Of a stretch of 40,463 nucleotides of DNA, positions 1 through 6,250 are shown in pieces. Origin of the DNA: an uncultured Lachnospiraceae bacterium. GTDB taxonomy: Bacteria; Bacillota; Clostridia; Lachnospirales; Lachnospiraceae. The translations under genes and the position numbers were made by a program. The notes under the pieces were generated by a model that saw nothing but the letters and a program-made list of their open reading frames with translations, was not told where the DNA came from and made no database searches. The DNA lies in the NCBI GenBank assembly GCA_902793845.1, contig CADBFE010000018.1, forward strand, positions 1 to 40,463, given 5' to 3'. Within the stretch, counting starts at the first letter, position 1, and each line of letters begins with the position of its first letter.

Positions 1-98
1 GCATTTGTACTTTTTCTCGAATACACAGCACCGATGACAATCATCATGAGAAGATATGCCACGAATGCCACAAGTATCCATCCTGTTACATTTGTCAT
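1..98 (-). CDS. Sodium:solute symporter (SSS family), N-terminal fragment
   Basis: The first 32 codons of a membrane protein that runs out of the window at base 1. The start ATG at 98-96 is set by a GGAGG at 111-107, 8 nt upstream. The visible peptide begins MTNVTGWILVAFVAY, goes through one long hydrophobic segment and then reaches GAVYSRKSTNA. This layout (first helix followed by a short basic turn and a Thr/Asn-rich stretch) is typical of the start of PutP/PanF-type Na+-coupled symporters. Family knowledge: these import proline, pantothenate, sugars or other solutes with Na+ across the cytoplasmic membrane. The substrate cannot be told from this piece. A riboswitch-like RNA ending in a terminator lies about 100 nt upstream in the same orientation and probably controls it. 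Another polytopic transporter is the main alternative. Confidence 0.6.
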   Translation of the reverse strand, partial: MTNVTGWILVAFVAYLLMMIVIGAVYSRKSTN

Positions 99-187
99 AT
101 TCCTATCCTCCAAAAACAAAAATACAGGTAAAAATATATCATATTTTAGGGCTTCAGTCTATTATCACTTAATAAATCCGTCAAATT

Positions 188-326
188 GAATAATTCAAAA
201 AGGGGCCCGATTTCTCGAGACCCTTCGATTTGCTAAAAGATATTTGGCTACCGTCGCCTCTGTAGCATCTCTTTTGACCCGAAAGGTGCGTGGTTGCAAC
301 GAAATTTACCACCTCAAATATCTTTT
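188..326 (-). ncRNA. Candidate structured leader RNA (riboswitch-like) upstream of the symporter
   Basis: Read on the minus strand, bases 326-315 (CAAATATCTTTT on +) and 246-235 (AAAAGATATTTG on +) form a perfect 12-bp closing stem. Inside it are a GUGGU/ACCAC stem (312-290 region), a short ACC/GGU hairpin with a UUUCG-type loop (287-277) and a GCUAC/GUAGC stem (267-247). A hairpin plus U-tract follows 11 nt after the closing stem (223-196). The arrangement is closed multi-branched aptamer, then terminator, then the symporter start at 98, as in transcription-attenuating riboswitches. I could not match the core to any riboswitch class or T-box that I can recall, so the ligand is unknown. A non-regulatory structured RNA or a mobile-element end is also possible. 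Confidence 0.5.
196..223 (-). terminator. Rho-independent terminator at the end of the candidate leader RNA
   Basis: On the minus strand bases 223-203 fold as GGG/CCC plus CUCGA/UCGGG around a GAAA tetraloop with one bulged U, followed by UUUUU at 201-197. It lies about 100 nt upstream of the symporter start, so full termination would switch that gene off. This placement fits an expression platform. Confidence 0.7.
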
Positions 327-442
327 ATATCTAAAGTTAGAATATCAATTTTAATCTTTTTTGTAAAGGACATGCTTATTTCTCAAATAACTGTTTAAAC
401 GCCTTCCCTCAATACTGAAGAAGCTATAAAAAACACCAAAAA

Positions 443-497
443 GAATAATTCAAAAGAGTCCCGATTTCTTGAGACCCTTCGATTTGCTAAAAGATAT
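443..497 (-). repeat. Second copy of the leader's terminator and 3' closing-stem sequence
   Basis: Bases 443-497 repeat 188-243 almost exactly (about 50 of 55 positions; differences cluster in the terminator stem and one C/T in its loop). The copy keeps the 3' half of the closing stem (AAAAGATAT on +) and a terminator hairpin on the minus strand: AGGGUC at 478-473 paired with GACUCU at 460-455, then a short U run. The 5' half of the closing stem and the aptamer interior are absent here. It looks like the remnant of a tandem leader or of a dispersed terminator-bearing repeat. Confidence 0.75.
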
Positions 498-799
498 AAT
501 ATCAATACTTATCAATCGAAACTATCTGTTCATATAACAGCGTATTCTAAAAAATTGGAGCATGTATAACCGAACTTCCATGCTCCTAGTGCAAATACAC
601 CAAGTTTTCTGCAGACGAGAATCTGTATGAGTTTGCATTCGCTCCTGATTAAGGAACCATCAACAATAATCCATAAGTAATAACAAGATAACTGGGGATC
701 AACAACATTAAACTTGTGTGCATACGCCCCTAACAATGCCTGTTATAAGATTTTCAAAATCAATCTCGCTGCACGGAAAGCTGCCTTAGTGGCATAATC
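498..799. other. Stretch without a recognisable gene
   Basis: About 300 bp between the repeat copy and the stop codon of the DIP1984-like gene. A 68-codon open frame on the minus strand (530-736) has no ribosome binding site, no recognisable domain and an odd composition, so I do not call it. Apart from the hairpin at 547-586, I see nothing functional. It may be decayed DNA. Confidence 0.5.
547..586 (-). terminator. Probable terminator downstream of the DIP1984-like gene
   Basis: On the minus strand GGAGCATG (586-579) pairs with CATGCUCC (564-557) over a 14-nt loop, and AAUUUUUU follows (556-549). It is about 210 nt after the stop of the nearest minus-strand gene (800), so it could end the XRE-PARG-DIP1984 transcript. 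The 2-nt gap before the U-tract and the large loop make it a weaker example. Confidence 0.5.
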
Positions 800-1315
800 T
801 CAGATATCTACATCAAACTCAACGGTCTGATTATACTTATCCAAAGCAATCTGCATAGCAGATACCTTTGCATCAATCTGCTCATATTCTCTCTTGATGA
901 GATCAAGATCATAATTGATGTACTGGTATTCCGGAACTGTCTTTCTTGAAGAATACAAGCCGGAATTGATTCTGCTCTTAGGCTGCTGCTTACGCATTAC
1001 ATCGAGAGTGGACTTGCGTCTGTTAAGCTGAGCCATCTTAACAAGAATCATATCCGCCGTCATCTTGGCATCGCCAACCTGAATCTCATTAGTACAGTTT
1101 GTTACATTGATGGCATGCTTGATCTTGACAATCTTATCATCAATTTCGGAGATGTTCTTTGCCACCTCTTCATAATCATATTCAGGAATCACCGGTTCCT
1201 CATCAAGAGCAGCCACGTACAGACACCCCTCTTTCTCCTTAGAACGCCAGAACTCCTTATCCTCGTTGAGTTTTCTAAGCATTTTGTTTGCATATGCTGA
1301 TGTCATCTTTGTCAT
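800..1315 (-). CDS. DIP1984/septicolysin-like protein
   Basis: 171 aa, mostly helical and charged with heptad-like stretches (residues about 50-70 and 135-165), no signal peptide or membrane segment. The central part (IVKIKHAINVTN, then a Gly-rich turn and MTADMILVKMAQLNRRK) resembles the DIP1984 family, whose hallmark is an ISRINRTN-like segment followed by a G-x-TLT segment and a long C-terminal helix. That family has no firmly established function; the name septicolysin is historical. Start ATG 1315 has GGGAGG 9-10 nt upstream. It is the last gene of an apparent XRE-PARG-this operon (94 bp after the PARG stop). Its co-location with ADP-ribose metabolism suggests a helper role, but that is inference. 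The family call is moderate only; a plain hypothetical protein is the alternative. Confidence 0.55.
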   Translation of the reverse strand: MTKMTSAYANKMLRKLNEDKEFWRSKEKEGCLYVAALDEEPVIPEYDYEEVAKNISEIDDKIVKIKHAINVTNCTNEIQVGDAKMTADMILVKMAQLNRRKSTLDVMRKQQPKSRINSGLYSSRKTVPEYQYINYDLDLIKREYEQIDAKVSAMQIALDKYNQTVEFDVDI

Positions 1316-1409
1316 AATATGTATCCTCCCATTTTATTCTGTTTCTCGCATCTGAAGAAAGCATAACACAGCGTTTTTTCGTTGTCATTGACGGCAAAGT
1401 TCAATACCC

Positions 1410-2258
1410 TTACCCACAATAAACCTTCAGGACTCGTTCGAAGATTTTGAAATTGCGTTCATCGCGCGGTGAACAGTACACCGCAAACTCTATATTCTTA
1501 AAAGCATGCAGATAGTCCTTGATCACATTTCGATTTGCGAGTGCAACAACCTCTGGATTATTCTGAAAAGCTCCGCATCCAAAGGCTCCAAGTATAATTG
1601 TGTCACAGCCTTCTGACAGAGCAACTTCCAGTATTCTACGAAGTCTCTTCTCATGAAGAGCCAAAAGATCCTTATCCTTCATCATTGTCTGCCTGTTTCC
1701 ATCTCCGCTGTTATAACGATTACTGGGCTGGCTGCGAAGATTCGGCGCCGCACAGGTAATTACATCCACATCGTACCAGTCAGACTCAGGCATAAGCTGC
1801 GGCATTGCAGTATCTGTCTTAAAAACCGTAACATCAGGAGTGTATATAATATCATCATTGTGAATAGAATCATGTGTATCCCTGTGCGGCTGATAGAAAC
1901 CATCCCACATAGCCCGTGTATTAAGATTGAAATACAATCCGGAACATCTGCAAAGGCACTCTTCCTGCGCATTTGCTCCATTCACAACACCGCCACCCGG
2001 GTTTGAAGCCGAGGCAAAGTTATGAACTGCAACATGTTGTCCCCTATACCCCGCTGCCGCTTCATAAGTTCTCTTTTTGGATACAACAACCTTTGCAGGA
2101 TTCTCGTAAATGTCCTTTTTCTGATCGTCCAGGGTTTCCCCTTCCAGGATCAGTTTCTGTGATACTGTTGCTTTCTTAACTGATTCCGAAAGTTTCGGGT
2201 TGGTCTTACATAATCTCTCAGTATCCTTAAATACCGATATATTTTCATCTCTTCCCAT
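1410..2258 (-). CDS. TIGR02452-type microbial PARG, macrodomain-fold ADP-ribose glycohydrolase
   Basis: 282 aa, matching the usual length of the microbial-type poly(ADP-ribose) glycohydrolase family (PF10021/TIGR02452). The signature is complete: NFASASNPGGG at residues 80-90 followed by QEE at 98-100, which in characterised PARGs supply the ribose-binding loop and the catalytic glutamate. A second hallmark, GAFGCGAFQN, sits near residue 223 and forms the phosphate-binding loop. Known family role: removal of ADP-ribose from proteins or nucleic acids, in the cytoplasm. The N-terminal ~75 residues are the family's helical extension. RBS AAGGAG is 8-9 nt before the ATG. It follows the XRE gene by 28 bp and so is probably co-transcribed with it. 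A DUF3990 ADP-ribosyltransferase-fold gene starts 1 kb away on the other strand, suggesting it may reverse that protein's action (inference). Confidence 0.88.
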   Translation of the reverse strand: MGRDENISVFKDTERLCKTNPKLSESVKKATVSQKLILEGETLDDQKKDIYENPAKVVVSKKRTYEAAAGYRGQHVAVHNFASASNPGGGVVNGANAQEECLCRCSGLYFNLNTRAMWDGFYQPHRDTHDSIHNDDIIYTPDVTVFKTDTAMPQLMPESDWYDVDVITCAAPNLRSQPSNRYNSGDGNRQTMMKDKDLLALHEKRLRRILEVALSEGCDTIILGAFGCGAFQNNPEVVALANRNVIKDYLHAFKNIEFAVYCSPRDERNFKIFERVLKVYCG

Positions 2259-2286
2259 AGTTCATATCTCCTTTACAATCTCATAT

Positions 2287-2568
2287 CTAAGAAGCCATCA
2301 TAAACTCCATAATATGAACAGAAGAGGACTTTTCGTCCTCTTCATGATTTTTTACTATATCGTAAAGATTGGCTTCGTAAAGCTCCATCAATGCAAACAT
2401 GGTATCTGCCTGGGGATAACTTTTGCCCTTCTCATATTTATATATTGCCTGAACTGATCCGAGACAAAGATACCTTCTCACATCATCTACGGAGAGTTTT
2501 TTTGCTACACGAAGGCGTTTTAAGTTCTGTCTAACGACCTTCATATCATATTCCGGACGACAAATCAT
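2287..2568 (-). CDS. XRE/Cro-type HTH transcriptional regulator
   Basis: 93 aa from the ATG at 2568, chosen because AGAAGGAGG lies 6 nt upstream; an in-frame ATG 30 bp earlier has no ribosome binding site. Residues about 12-70 form a Cro/CI-type helix-turn-helix (RQNLKRLRVAKKLSVDDV, then SVQAIYKYEKGKSYP), a cytoplasmic DNA-binding domain. The C-terminal tail is acidic (HEEDEKSSS) and without a known sensor domain. It is the first gene of the minus-strand XRE-PARG-DIP1984 unit, so it probably autoregulates that unit; palindromes GTGCGCAC and TAATTAATTA lie between its promoter and start codon. Single-HTH proteins of this size often act as antitoxins or as regulators of TA and defence loci. The 3' end of the gene contains a perfect 9-bp inverted repeat (2321-2329/2335-2343) encoding the acidic tail. 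Confidence 0.85.
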   Translation of the reverse strand: MICRPEYDMKVVRQNLKRLRVAKKLSVDDVRRYLCLGSVQAIYKYEKGKSYPQADTMFALMELYEANLYDIVKNHEEDEKSSSVHIMEFMMAS

Positions 2569-2598
2569 AATATTCCTCCTTCTGTACTTGATACGCAA

Positions 2599-2660
2599 GT
2601 GCGCACTAATTAATTAACAGGAATCAATAATAGCATATCACTGCTTGTTTTCTTTGTCAT
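2599..2660 (-). promoter_or_regulatory. Promoter and candidate operator of the XRE-PARG operon
   Basis: Minus strand: -35 ATGACA (2660-2655), 17-nt spacer, -10 TATGCT (2637-2632) preceded by a TGn extended -10. Downstream of the expected start point are two adjacent palindromes, TAATTAATTA (2616-2607) and GTGCGCAC (2606-2599), good candidates for the binding site of the XRE protein. Confidence 0.6.
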
Positions 2661-2757
2661 TTAACCATTAGTTTAAATATAATAACTACTTATTCTCATC
2701 CCAATTGCTATTATGATAGCATTTTATACGCATTTCAGTTATTATAAATATCTATTT

Positions 2758-2787
2758 CTTCACGTTCTTCACGTACTATTTTATCAT
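2758..2787 (+). promoter_or_regulatory. Candidate promoter with direct repeats for the HicB/DUF3990 operon
   Basis: TTCACG (2759-2764), 17-nt spacer, TATCAT (2782-2787). The octamer CTTCACGT occurs twice with a 9-bp period (2758-2765 and 2767-2774), over the -35 and spacer, where a ribbon-helix-helix antitoxin could bind. The predicted leader to the start at 2931 is long (about 135 nt), so the assignment is tentative. Confidence 0.4.
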
Positions 2788-2930
2788 AATAAAAAAACAC
2801 AATATGAACTTAACATAAAAAATAAATATTAACCAGATTGATTAATAGTGGCATATATGATACCATCATTATACGCATCGCATTCATCTGTGTCTATATC
2901 GGATTTTTAATATTTATGGGAGAATATATC

Positions 2931-3293
2931 ATGACCAAATATCCGTTTAAAGTTTATCAGATAGAAAAAGACAATAAAATAATATGGATAGCTCAGAACT
3001 CTGTGATAAAAGACTGTAAAGGTCAGGGCGAGAATCAAATGGAAGCCATTGCATCTCTTGAAAAAGAAGAAACAAAATGGCTAAAGCATGCCTCTAAATC
3101 AGATGTGCCAATTCCGGACATACACATAGAGCATCCGGAAGATTACAGCGGAAAGATGACTTTGCGCCTGGCCCCGTATGTTCATATGCAGGCTGCCATG
3201 ATTGCACAAAGAGAAGGCATAAGCCTGAATCAATACATCAGCAACGCCGTTATCAGTCAGAATGCAACGCTTAGCGCGATTGATAAACAATAG
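2931..3293 (+). CDS. HicB-like antitoxin with C-terminal ribbon-helix-helix
   Basis: 120 aa from the ATG at 2931, supported by GGGAGA 7 nt upstream; the longer frame back to 2838 starts with TTG and has no site. Residues 1-55 (MTKYPFKVYQI...IWIAQNS...GQGENQMEAIASLE) show the HicB partial RNase-H-like fold: two strands, then a helix with the A-x-x-x-L-E pattern. Residues about 75-112 (MTLRLAPYVHMQAAMIAQREGISLNQYISNAV) are a classical ribbon-helix-helix, which in HicB-type antitoxins binds the operator. Known role: neutralise the toxin and repress the operon. No HicA-like RNA-binding toxin is next to it; the next gene, 10 bp downstream, is a DUF3990 protein. The pairing is therefore unusual. 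It could also be a solitary HicB-type regulator. Confidence 0.8.
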   Translation: MTKYPFKVYQIEKDNKIIWIAQNSVIKDCKGQGENQMEAIASLEKEETKWLKHASKSDVPIPDIHIEHPEDYSGKMTLRLAPYVHMQAAMIAQREGISLNQYISNAVISQNATLSAIDKQ

Positions 3294-3303
3294 GGAATAC
3301 CAC

Positions 3304-3900
3304 ATGACCTCAAAAGAAGAAGCGTTTTTTCGCATAACAACCTGGTATCACGGAACTACATTAAAAGAATGGCGTTCCATTTGCCAATCCAAGATTTTAG
3401 CAGATTTCAACATTGGATACTCACTGGATTTTGGAAATGGCTTTTATCTTTCACCTAATGAACGCGATACGCAAAAATACGCATTAGATACAGTAAAATA
3501 TAATGGTAGCGATTTGCCCGAGGATAATATTCCTGTCGTATTGGTATTCAATTACTGCCCAATTGAAGATATCAACAATGGATATTCGTATAAGTATTTT
3601 CCAAAATACGATGAAGAATTTTCGCTATTCGTCTTTGAATGTAGAAAAAACTATCTTGGAGCAAAAACACATACCTTTGATATTACCGGTGGAGTAATGA
3701 CCGATACTATTCCCACTGTAATAATGCAGCAATTTTTCGTTAATCAGATTACAAAGGAAGATGTATTAAAACAATTCCAAAAGAGTACCAGCAAAAAACA
3801 GTTGTGTTTGCACGCCCAAAAGTTATGTGATAAACTTAAATTAGCTAAGGCATATATTGTTAACGGAAAGGAGTTGGATATAAATGAATACAAGAAATAA
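3304..3900 (+). CDS. DUF3990 protein, predicted ADP-ribosyltransferase-fold toxin
   Basis: 198 aa from ATG 3304 (AGGGAA upstream). It shows the DUF3990 layout: WYHGTT at 14-19, LDFGNGFYLSPNERDTQKYA at 41-60 and a late block with TGG, a ...TD motif and KKQLCLHAQKL. In the ADP-ribosyltransferase superfamily, these correspond to the His, Tyr and third catalytic position (here H16, Y48 and probably the Q of KKQ), i.e. an H-Y-Q type active site. Enzymatic activity is predicted for the family from fold comparison and not proven here; targets are unknown. No signal peptide or membrane segment is visible, so it should act in the cytoplasm. It lies between a HicB-like antitoxin gene (10 bp gap) and a 73-aa gene that overlaps its 3' end by 17 bp, as in a toxin-antitoxin operon. 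Composition is AT-rich compared with the flanking operons. Confidence 0.75.
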   Translation: MTSKEEAFFRITTWYHGTTLKEWRSICQSKILADFNIGYSLDFGNGFYLSPNERDTQKYALDTVKYNGSDLPEDNIPVVLVFNYCPIEDINNGYSYKYFPKYDEEFSLFVFECRKNYLGAKTHTFDITGGVMTDTIPTVIMQQFFVNQITKEDVLKQFQKSTSKKQLCLHAQKLCDKLKLAKAYIVNGKELDINEYKK

Positions 3901-4105
3901 AGTATTAGTTGAATCATTTGTTAATTCTATGATAGAAAGTATTCGTATATTTTCTAACGGTAAACTTTCCGAATCTGAAATTAAATACTTAGCAGAACAA
4001 GAAGTAAACCGGTTAGATTTTGATAACAAATGGCAAATGCACAAAGGAATAGGCTATTATGCCAAAAGAGTAGTCGAAAGCTATTTAAATAATAAAACTG
4101 CTTAA
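3884..4105 (+). CDS. Small helical protein of the HicB/DUF3990 operon
   Basis: 73 aa, overlapping the DUF3990 gene by 17 bp and preceded by AAGGAG about 10 nt before the ATG, which makes it a real, translationally coupled gene. It is predicted to be all helical (SFVNSMIESIRIFSNGKLSESEI, KYLAEQEVNRLDF, KGIGYYAKRVVESYL), with no membrane segment or metal site. I do not recognise a family with certainty. DUF3990 genes are often found beside very small partner genes (DUF3791 type), and this could fill that role as an extra antitoxin or substrate adaptor; the sequence itself does not show the DUF3791 pattern clearly. A terminator follows 46 bp later. Confidence 0.7.
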   Translation: MNTRNKVLVESFVNSMIESIRIFSNGKLSESEIKYLAEQEVNRLDFDNKWQMHKGIGYYAKRVVESYLNNKTA

Positions 4106-4150
4106 TAATCTGAGTTATATTGATTTAAGAAATTAGTTCAACCTAAGTAA

Positions 4151-4180
4151 AAAACCCGAGATTGCTACATCTCGGGTTTT
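4151..4180. terminator. Bidirectional Rho-independent terminator
   Basis: A perfect 12-bp stem AAAACCCGAGAT / ATCTCGGGTTTT with a 6-nt loop (4163-4168). It has T-runs in both orientations and separates the plus-strand HicB/DUF3990 operon from the convergent methyltransferase gene. Confidence 0.93.
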
Positions 4181-4225
4181 TCATTTCTATACTCTGTCGA
4201 ATAACTGTTACTATAACAGCATTCC

Positions 4226-5122
4226 CTACGGCACCCACCGTCCGCTTGCGCCGCAGGGAAGGATGAGTCCGCTCTCCTCCCGGAGACCTATCTCACTACT
4301 ATCTGCTCTGCCGCCGTATTTTCTGATTATGGCTGTCTCGATCATATGATTCAGCACTGCCGGCTGGAGTCCTGTCGTATATGAATTGATGAGGAGAAAC
4401 AGTGGTGTGTCAGAAATCAGATTGGCACAAAGCTCGATAAACGGATATACCGACTCCTCTATCTTCCAGATCTCTCCTTTAGGGCCTCTGCCGTATGACG
4501 GCGGGTCCATGATGATGGCGTCGTATTTATTGCCCCTGCGTATCTCACGCTCCACAAACTTTACACAGTCATCGACGAGCCACCTGATCCTGTCACCGGG
4601 GATATTTGATGATGATGCATTTTCCTTGGCCCATCCGACCATACCCTTTGACGCATCCACATGGGTCACAAAGGCACCTGCTGCCGCAGCCGACACAGTT
4701 GCACCGCCTGTGTATGCAAAGAGATTCAGGACCTTTATCTGTCTGTCCGGATCTTCCTTACGGGCATCGCTGATTATCTTTGAAAACCAGTCCCAGTTTA
4801 CCGCCTGCTCCGGAAAGAGTCCCGTATGCTTAAACGAAAACGGTTTTAAATGAAAACAAAGGGGATCCTTTGCCACTCCCTCCGGGAGTTCATAATGTAT
4901 ATCCCATTCCTCCGGCAGGTTAAAAAACTCCCACTCACCGCCGCCCTTGGCAGACCTGTGATAATGGCCGTTCTTTTTCTTCCATGCTTTATGGTCATGG
5001 GGTGTATTCCATATGACCTGGGGATCGGGACGAACAAGGATATATCCTCCCCAGTCCTCACACTTTTCTCCGTTTGATGTATCGAGTACCCTGTATTCTT
5101 TCCAGTTATCGGCAACCCACAT
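4226..5122 (-). CDS. Class I SAM-dependent methyltransferase (RlmI/COG1092-like)
   Basis: 298 aa. The SAM-binding motif I is KVLNLFAYTGGATVSAAAAGA (around residues 129-149), followed by the acidic HVDAS strand end and the catalytic DPPSYGRGPKG loop near residue 207. DPPxY-type loops with this spacing are characteristic of the RlmI/RlmK family of 23S rRNA cytosine/guanine methyltransferases. The N-terminus (EYRVLDTSNGEKCEDWGGYILVRPDPQVIW) is a short family-specific domain in place of the PUA domain found in E. coli RlmI. The rRNA site cannot be assigned. RBS AGGAG is 8 nt upstream. It follows the GH113 gene by 24 bp on the same strand and ends at the shared terminator 4151-4180. Role in the context of GH113 is not obvious; probably housekeeping. 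Confidence 0.85.
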   Translation of the reverse strand: MWVADNWKEYRVLDTSNGEKCEDWGGYILVRPDPQVIWNTPHDHKAWKKKNGHYHRSAKGGGEWEFFNLPEEWDIHYELPEGVAKDPLCFHLKPFSFKHTGLFPEQAVNWDWFSKIISDARKEDPDRQIKVLNLFAYTGGATVSAAAAGAFVTHVDASKGMVGWAKENASSSNIPGDRIRWLVDDCVKFVEREIRRGNKYDAIIMDPPSYGRGPKGEIWKIEESVYPFIELCANLISDTPLFLLINSYTTGLQPAVLNHMIETAIIRKYGGRADSSEIGLREESGLILPCGASGRWVP

Positions 5123-5146
5123 ATTGCTGTCTCCTAAATATGATTC

Positions 5147-6118
5147 TTACAGTTTTGCATACCAGTCCTTAAGGACTTTCTCTGCTTTCTTAAGGTGTAT
5201 GTTGAAGCCCACATCCTTTGATGCAGTCTCCTCATCATCGTATATAAATGTGCTCCAGTCCCACCAGAACATTCCGCCAAACCAGTCTTTTCCCGAGAAT
5301 GTCTCAAGGCATGTATCATAAAACATCGCCTGTTCATCCTGGTTATAGGGCAGATCCTTATGGGAGAAATCCCACGGCATTGATGAGCATGTATCCGCGC
5401 TCCTGCAGCCTATCTCGATAAATACTATCTTTTTATTCCACTGCTTTGATATGACTTCCAGTTCTTTGCTGACATTCTCCCAGTTAGCCATCATCTTATC
5501 CTTAACGGCACCATCTTTTCCTACCGGGAAGTATGCACTGGTTCCCACATAGTCAACCATATCAAACCACTTTACATCTCCCTCATGTCCGTGATTTGTG
5601 TTGTATATAAGCTTTCCTTTATACAGATCTCTTATCTCGGTTAAGAGCTTTCTCCAGTGCTTTTCCTTTCTCTCTGTACCGCACATCTCACATCCTACAC
5701 AGAGCATCTCTGCTCCGCATTCCTGCCCGAGCTCTGCATAATATTTCATAAATCCGGAATAAGCATCAAACCATTTATTCCAGTAGATATCCTCCTCGCC
5801 TTCTTCAGGATCAAGATCAGGAAAATCTATCCTCGCTCTCCATGTGGCATCGAGGCAGTTTACCATAGGTTTAAGGCATACCTTTACCCCGTGATCGTGG
5901 GCTCTCTTTATGGCTGCCATCACATCCCTGTCCGTATTGCTCTGCTTAAAATCAAATGAGATGTCGGTGCTGACTGCATCCGACTGGTTTAAGACGACGC
6001 AGAGGCATACCCAGTTGACCCCTGTCTTGTAGAGTAGCTCCTGGGACCTGATACCTTCCTCTGATCTCCACTCTCCGTGGTTGCCGTCATAGCCGTAAGT
6101 AAATCCTTTAAATTCCAT
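5147..6118 (-). CDS. Glycoside hydrolase family 113-like (beta-mannanase type)
   Basis: 323 aa, a single TIM-barrel domain of the usual GH113 length with no signal peptide, so cytoplasmic. Family landmarks: MEFKGFTYGY at the N-terminus, KVCLKPMVN around 79-87, GCEMCGTERK at 142-151 with the proposed acid/base E144, and IVFIEIGCRS at 231-240 with the proposed nucleophile E235. Aromatic-rich MFWWDW lies near the end, as in clan GH-A barrels. Characterised GH113 members hydrolyse beta-1,4-mannan or manno-oligosaccharides. A cytoplasmic enzyme would act on imported oligosaccharides, but no mannan transporter is adjacent. GGAGG lies just upstream of the ATG. A 32-codon membrane peptide gene ends 13 bp before it and the methyltransferase gene follows. 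Another clan GH-A activity remains possible. Confidence 0.78.
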   Translation of the reverse strand: MEFKGFTYGYDGNHGEWRSEEGIRSQELLYKTGVNWVCLCVVLNQSDAVSTDISFDFKQSNTDRDVMAAIKRAHDHGVKVCLKPMVNCLDATWRARIDFPDLDPEEGEEDIYWNKWFDAYSGFMKYYAELGQECGAEMLCVGCEMCGTERKEKHWRKLLTEIRDLYKGKLIYNTNHGHEGDVKWFDMVDYVGTSAYFPVGKDGAVKDKMMANWENVSKELEVISKQWNKKIVFIEIGCRSADTCSSMPWDFSHKDLPYNQDEQAMFYDTCLETFSGKDWFGGMFWWDWSTFIYDDEETASKDVGFNIHLKKAEKVLKDWYAKL

Positions 6119-6131
6119 TTGTAACCTCCGT

Positions 6132-6230
6132 TTATATATTACTTATAAAAATTTCTATTCCGATACCTATCAGTATGAGTCCGCCTAAAAGAAGTATGGA
6201 GTTTATCAGAAATATTATTATATCCTTCAC
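6132..6230 (-). CDS. Predicted 32-aa single-pass membrane peptide
   Basis: A short frame not normally annotated: GTG start at 6230, TAA at 6134-6132. The peptide reads MKDIIIFLINSILLLGGLIL and continues with a Gly/Ile-rich end, so it is one transmembrane helix with a single Lys-Asp at the start and one Glu near the end. No base is wasted between the upstream terminator (6258-6283), this frame and the RBS of the GH113 gene. The ribosome binding site is weak (AGGATTATGGAAAA before the GTG). No family recognised. It may be a genuine membrane microprotein or a leader whose translation affects GH113. Confidence 0.4.
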   Translation of the reverse strand: MKDIIIFLINSILLLGGLILIGIGIEIFISNI

Positions 6231-6250
6231 TTTTCCATAATCCTTTTTCG

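Larger units (their letters stand above)
2569..2930. other. Divergent AT-rich intergenic region between XRE and HicB-like genes
   Basis: About 360 bp, very AT-rich, with no credible gene. It holds the minus-strand promoter/operator (2599-2660) and a candidate plus-strand promoter (2758-2787). The strongly AT-biased composition continues through the next three genes and contrasts with the flanking operons, a sign of acquired DNA. Confidence 0.65.

Noticed and set aside
188-326. T-box, SAM-I, GEMM (cyclic-di-GMP-I), lysine or cobalamin riboswitch for the leader RNA
   Set aside because: Short resemblances exist (GGTGG, GCAACCACG, CACGCACC), but the T-box TGGNACCGCG with its stem I, the SAM-I core, the GEMM GGGACGCAAAGCC block and the cobalamin GCCACTG box are all missing. 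I therefore left the class open.
530-736. 68-codon minus-strand open frame
   Set aside because: No ribosome binding site, no recognisable domain, and a terminator-like hairpin lies across its end. Treated as chance or decayed sequence.
2321-2343. Perfect 9-bp inverted repeat as a terminator after XRE
   Set aside because: It lies inside the XRE reading frame and no T-run follows; it simply encodes the acidic and serine-rich tail.
2838-2930. N-terminal hydrophobic extension of the HicB-like protein
   Set aside because: It would start at a TTG without Shine-Dalgarno, and the 31 extra residues do not belong to the HicB fold. The ATG at 2931 has a good site.
3304-3900. HicA toxin partner for the HicB-like gene
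   Set aside because: The protein is 198 aa, lacks the HicA double-stranded-RNA-binding-like fold and shows the DUF3990 motifs.
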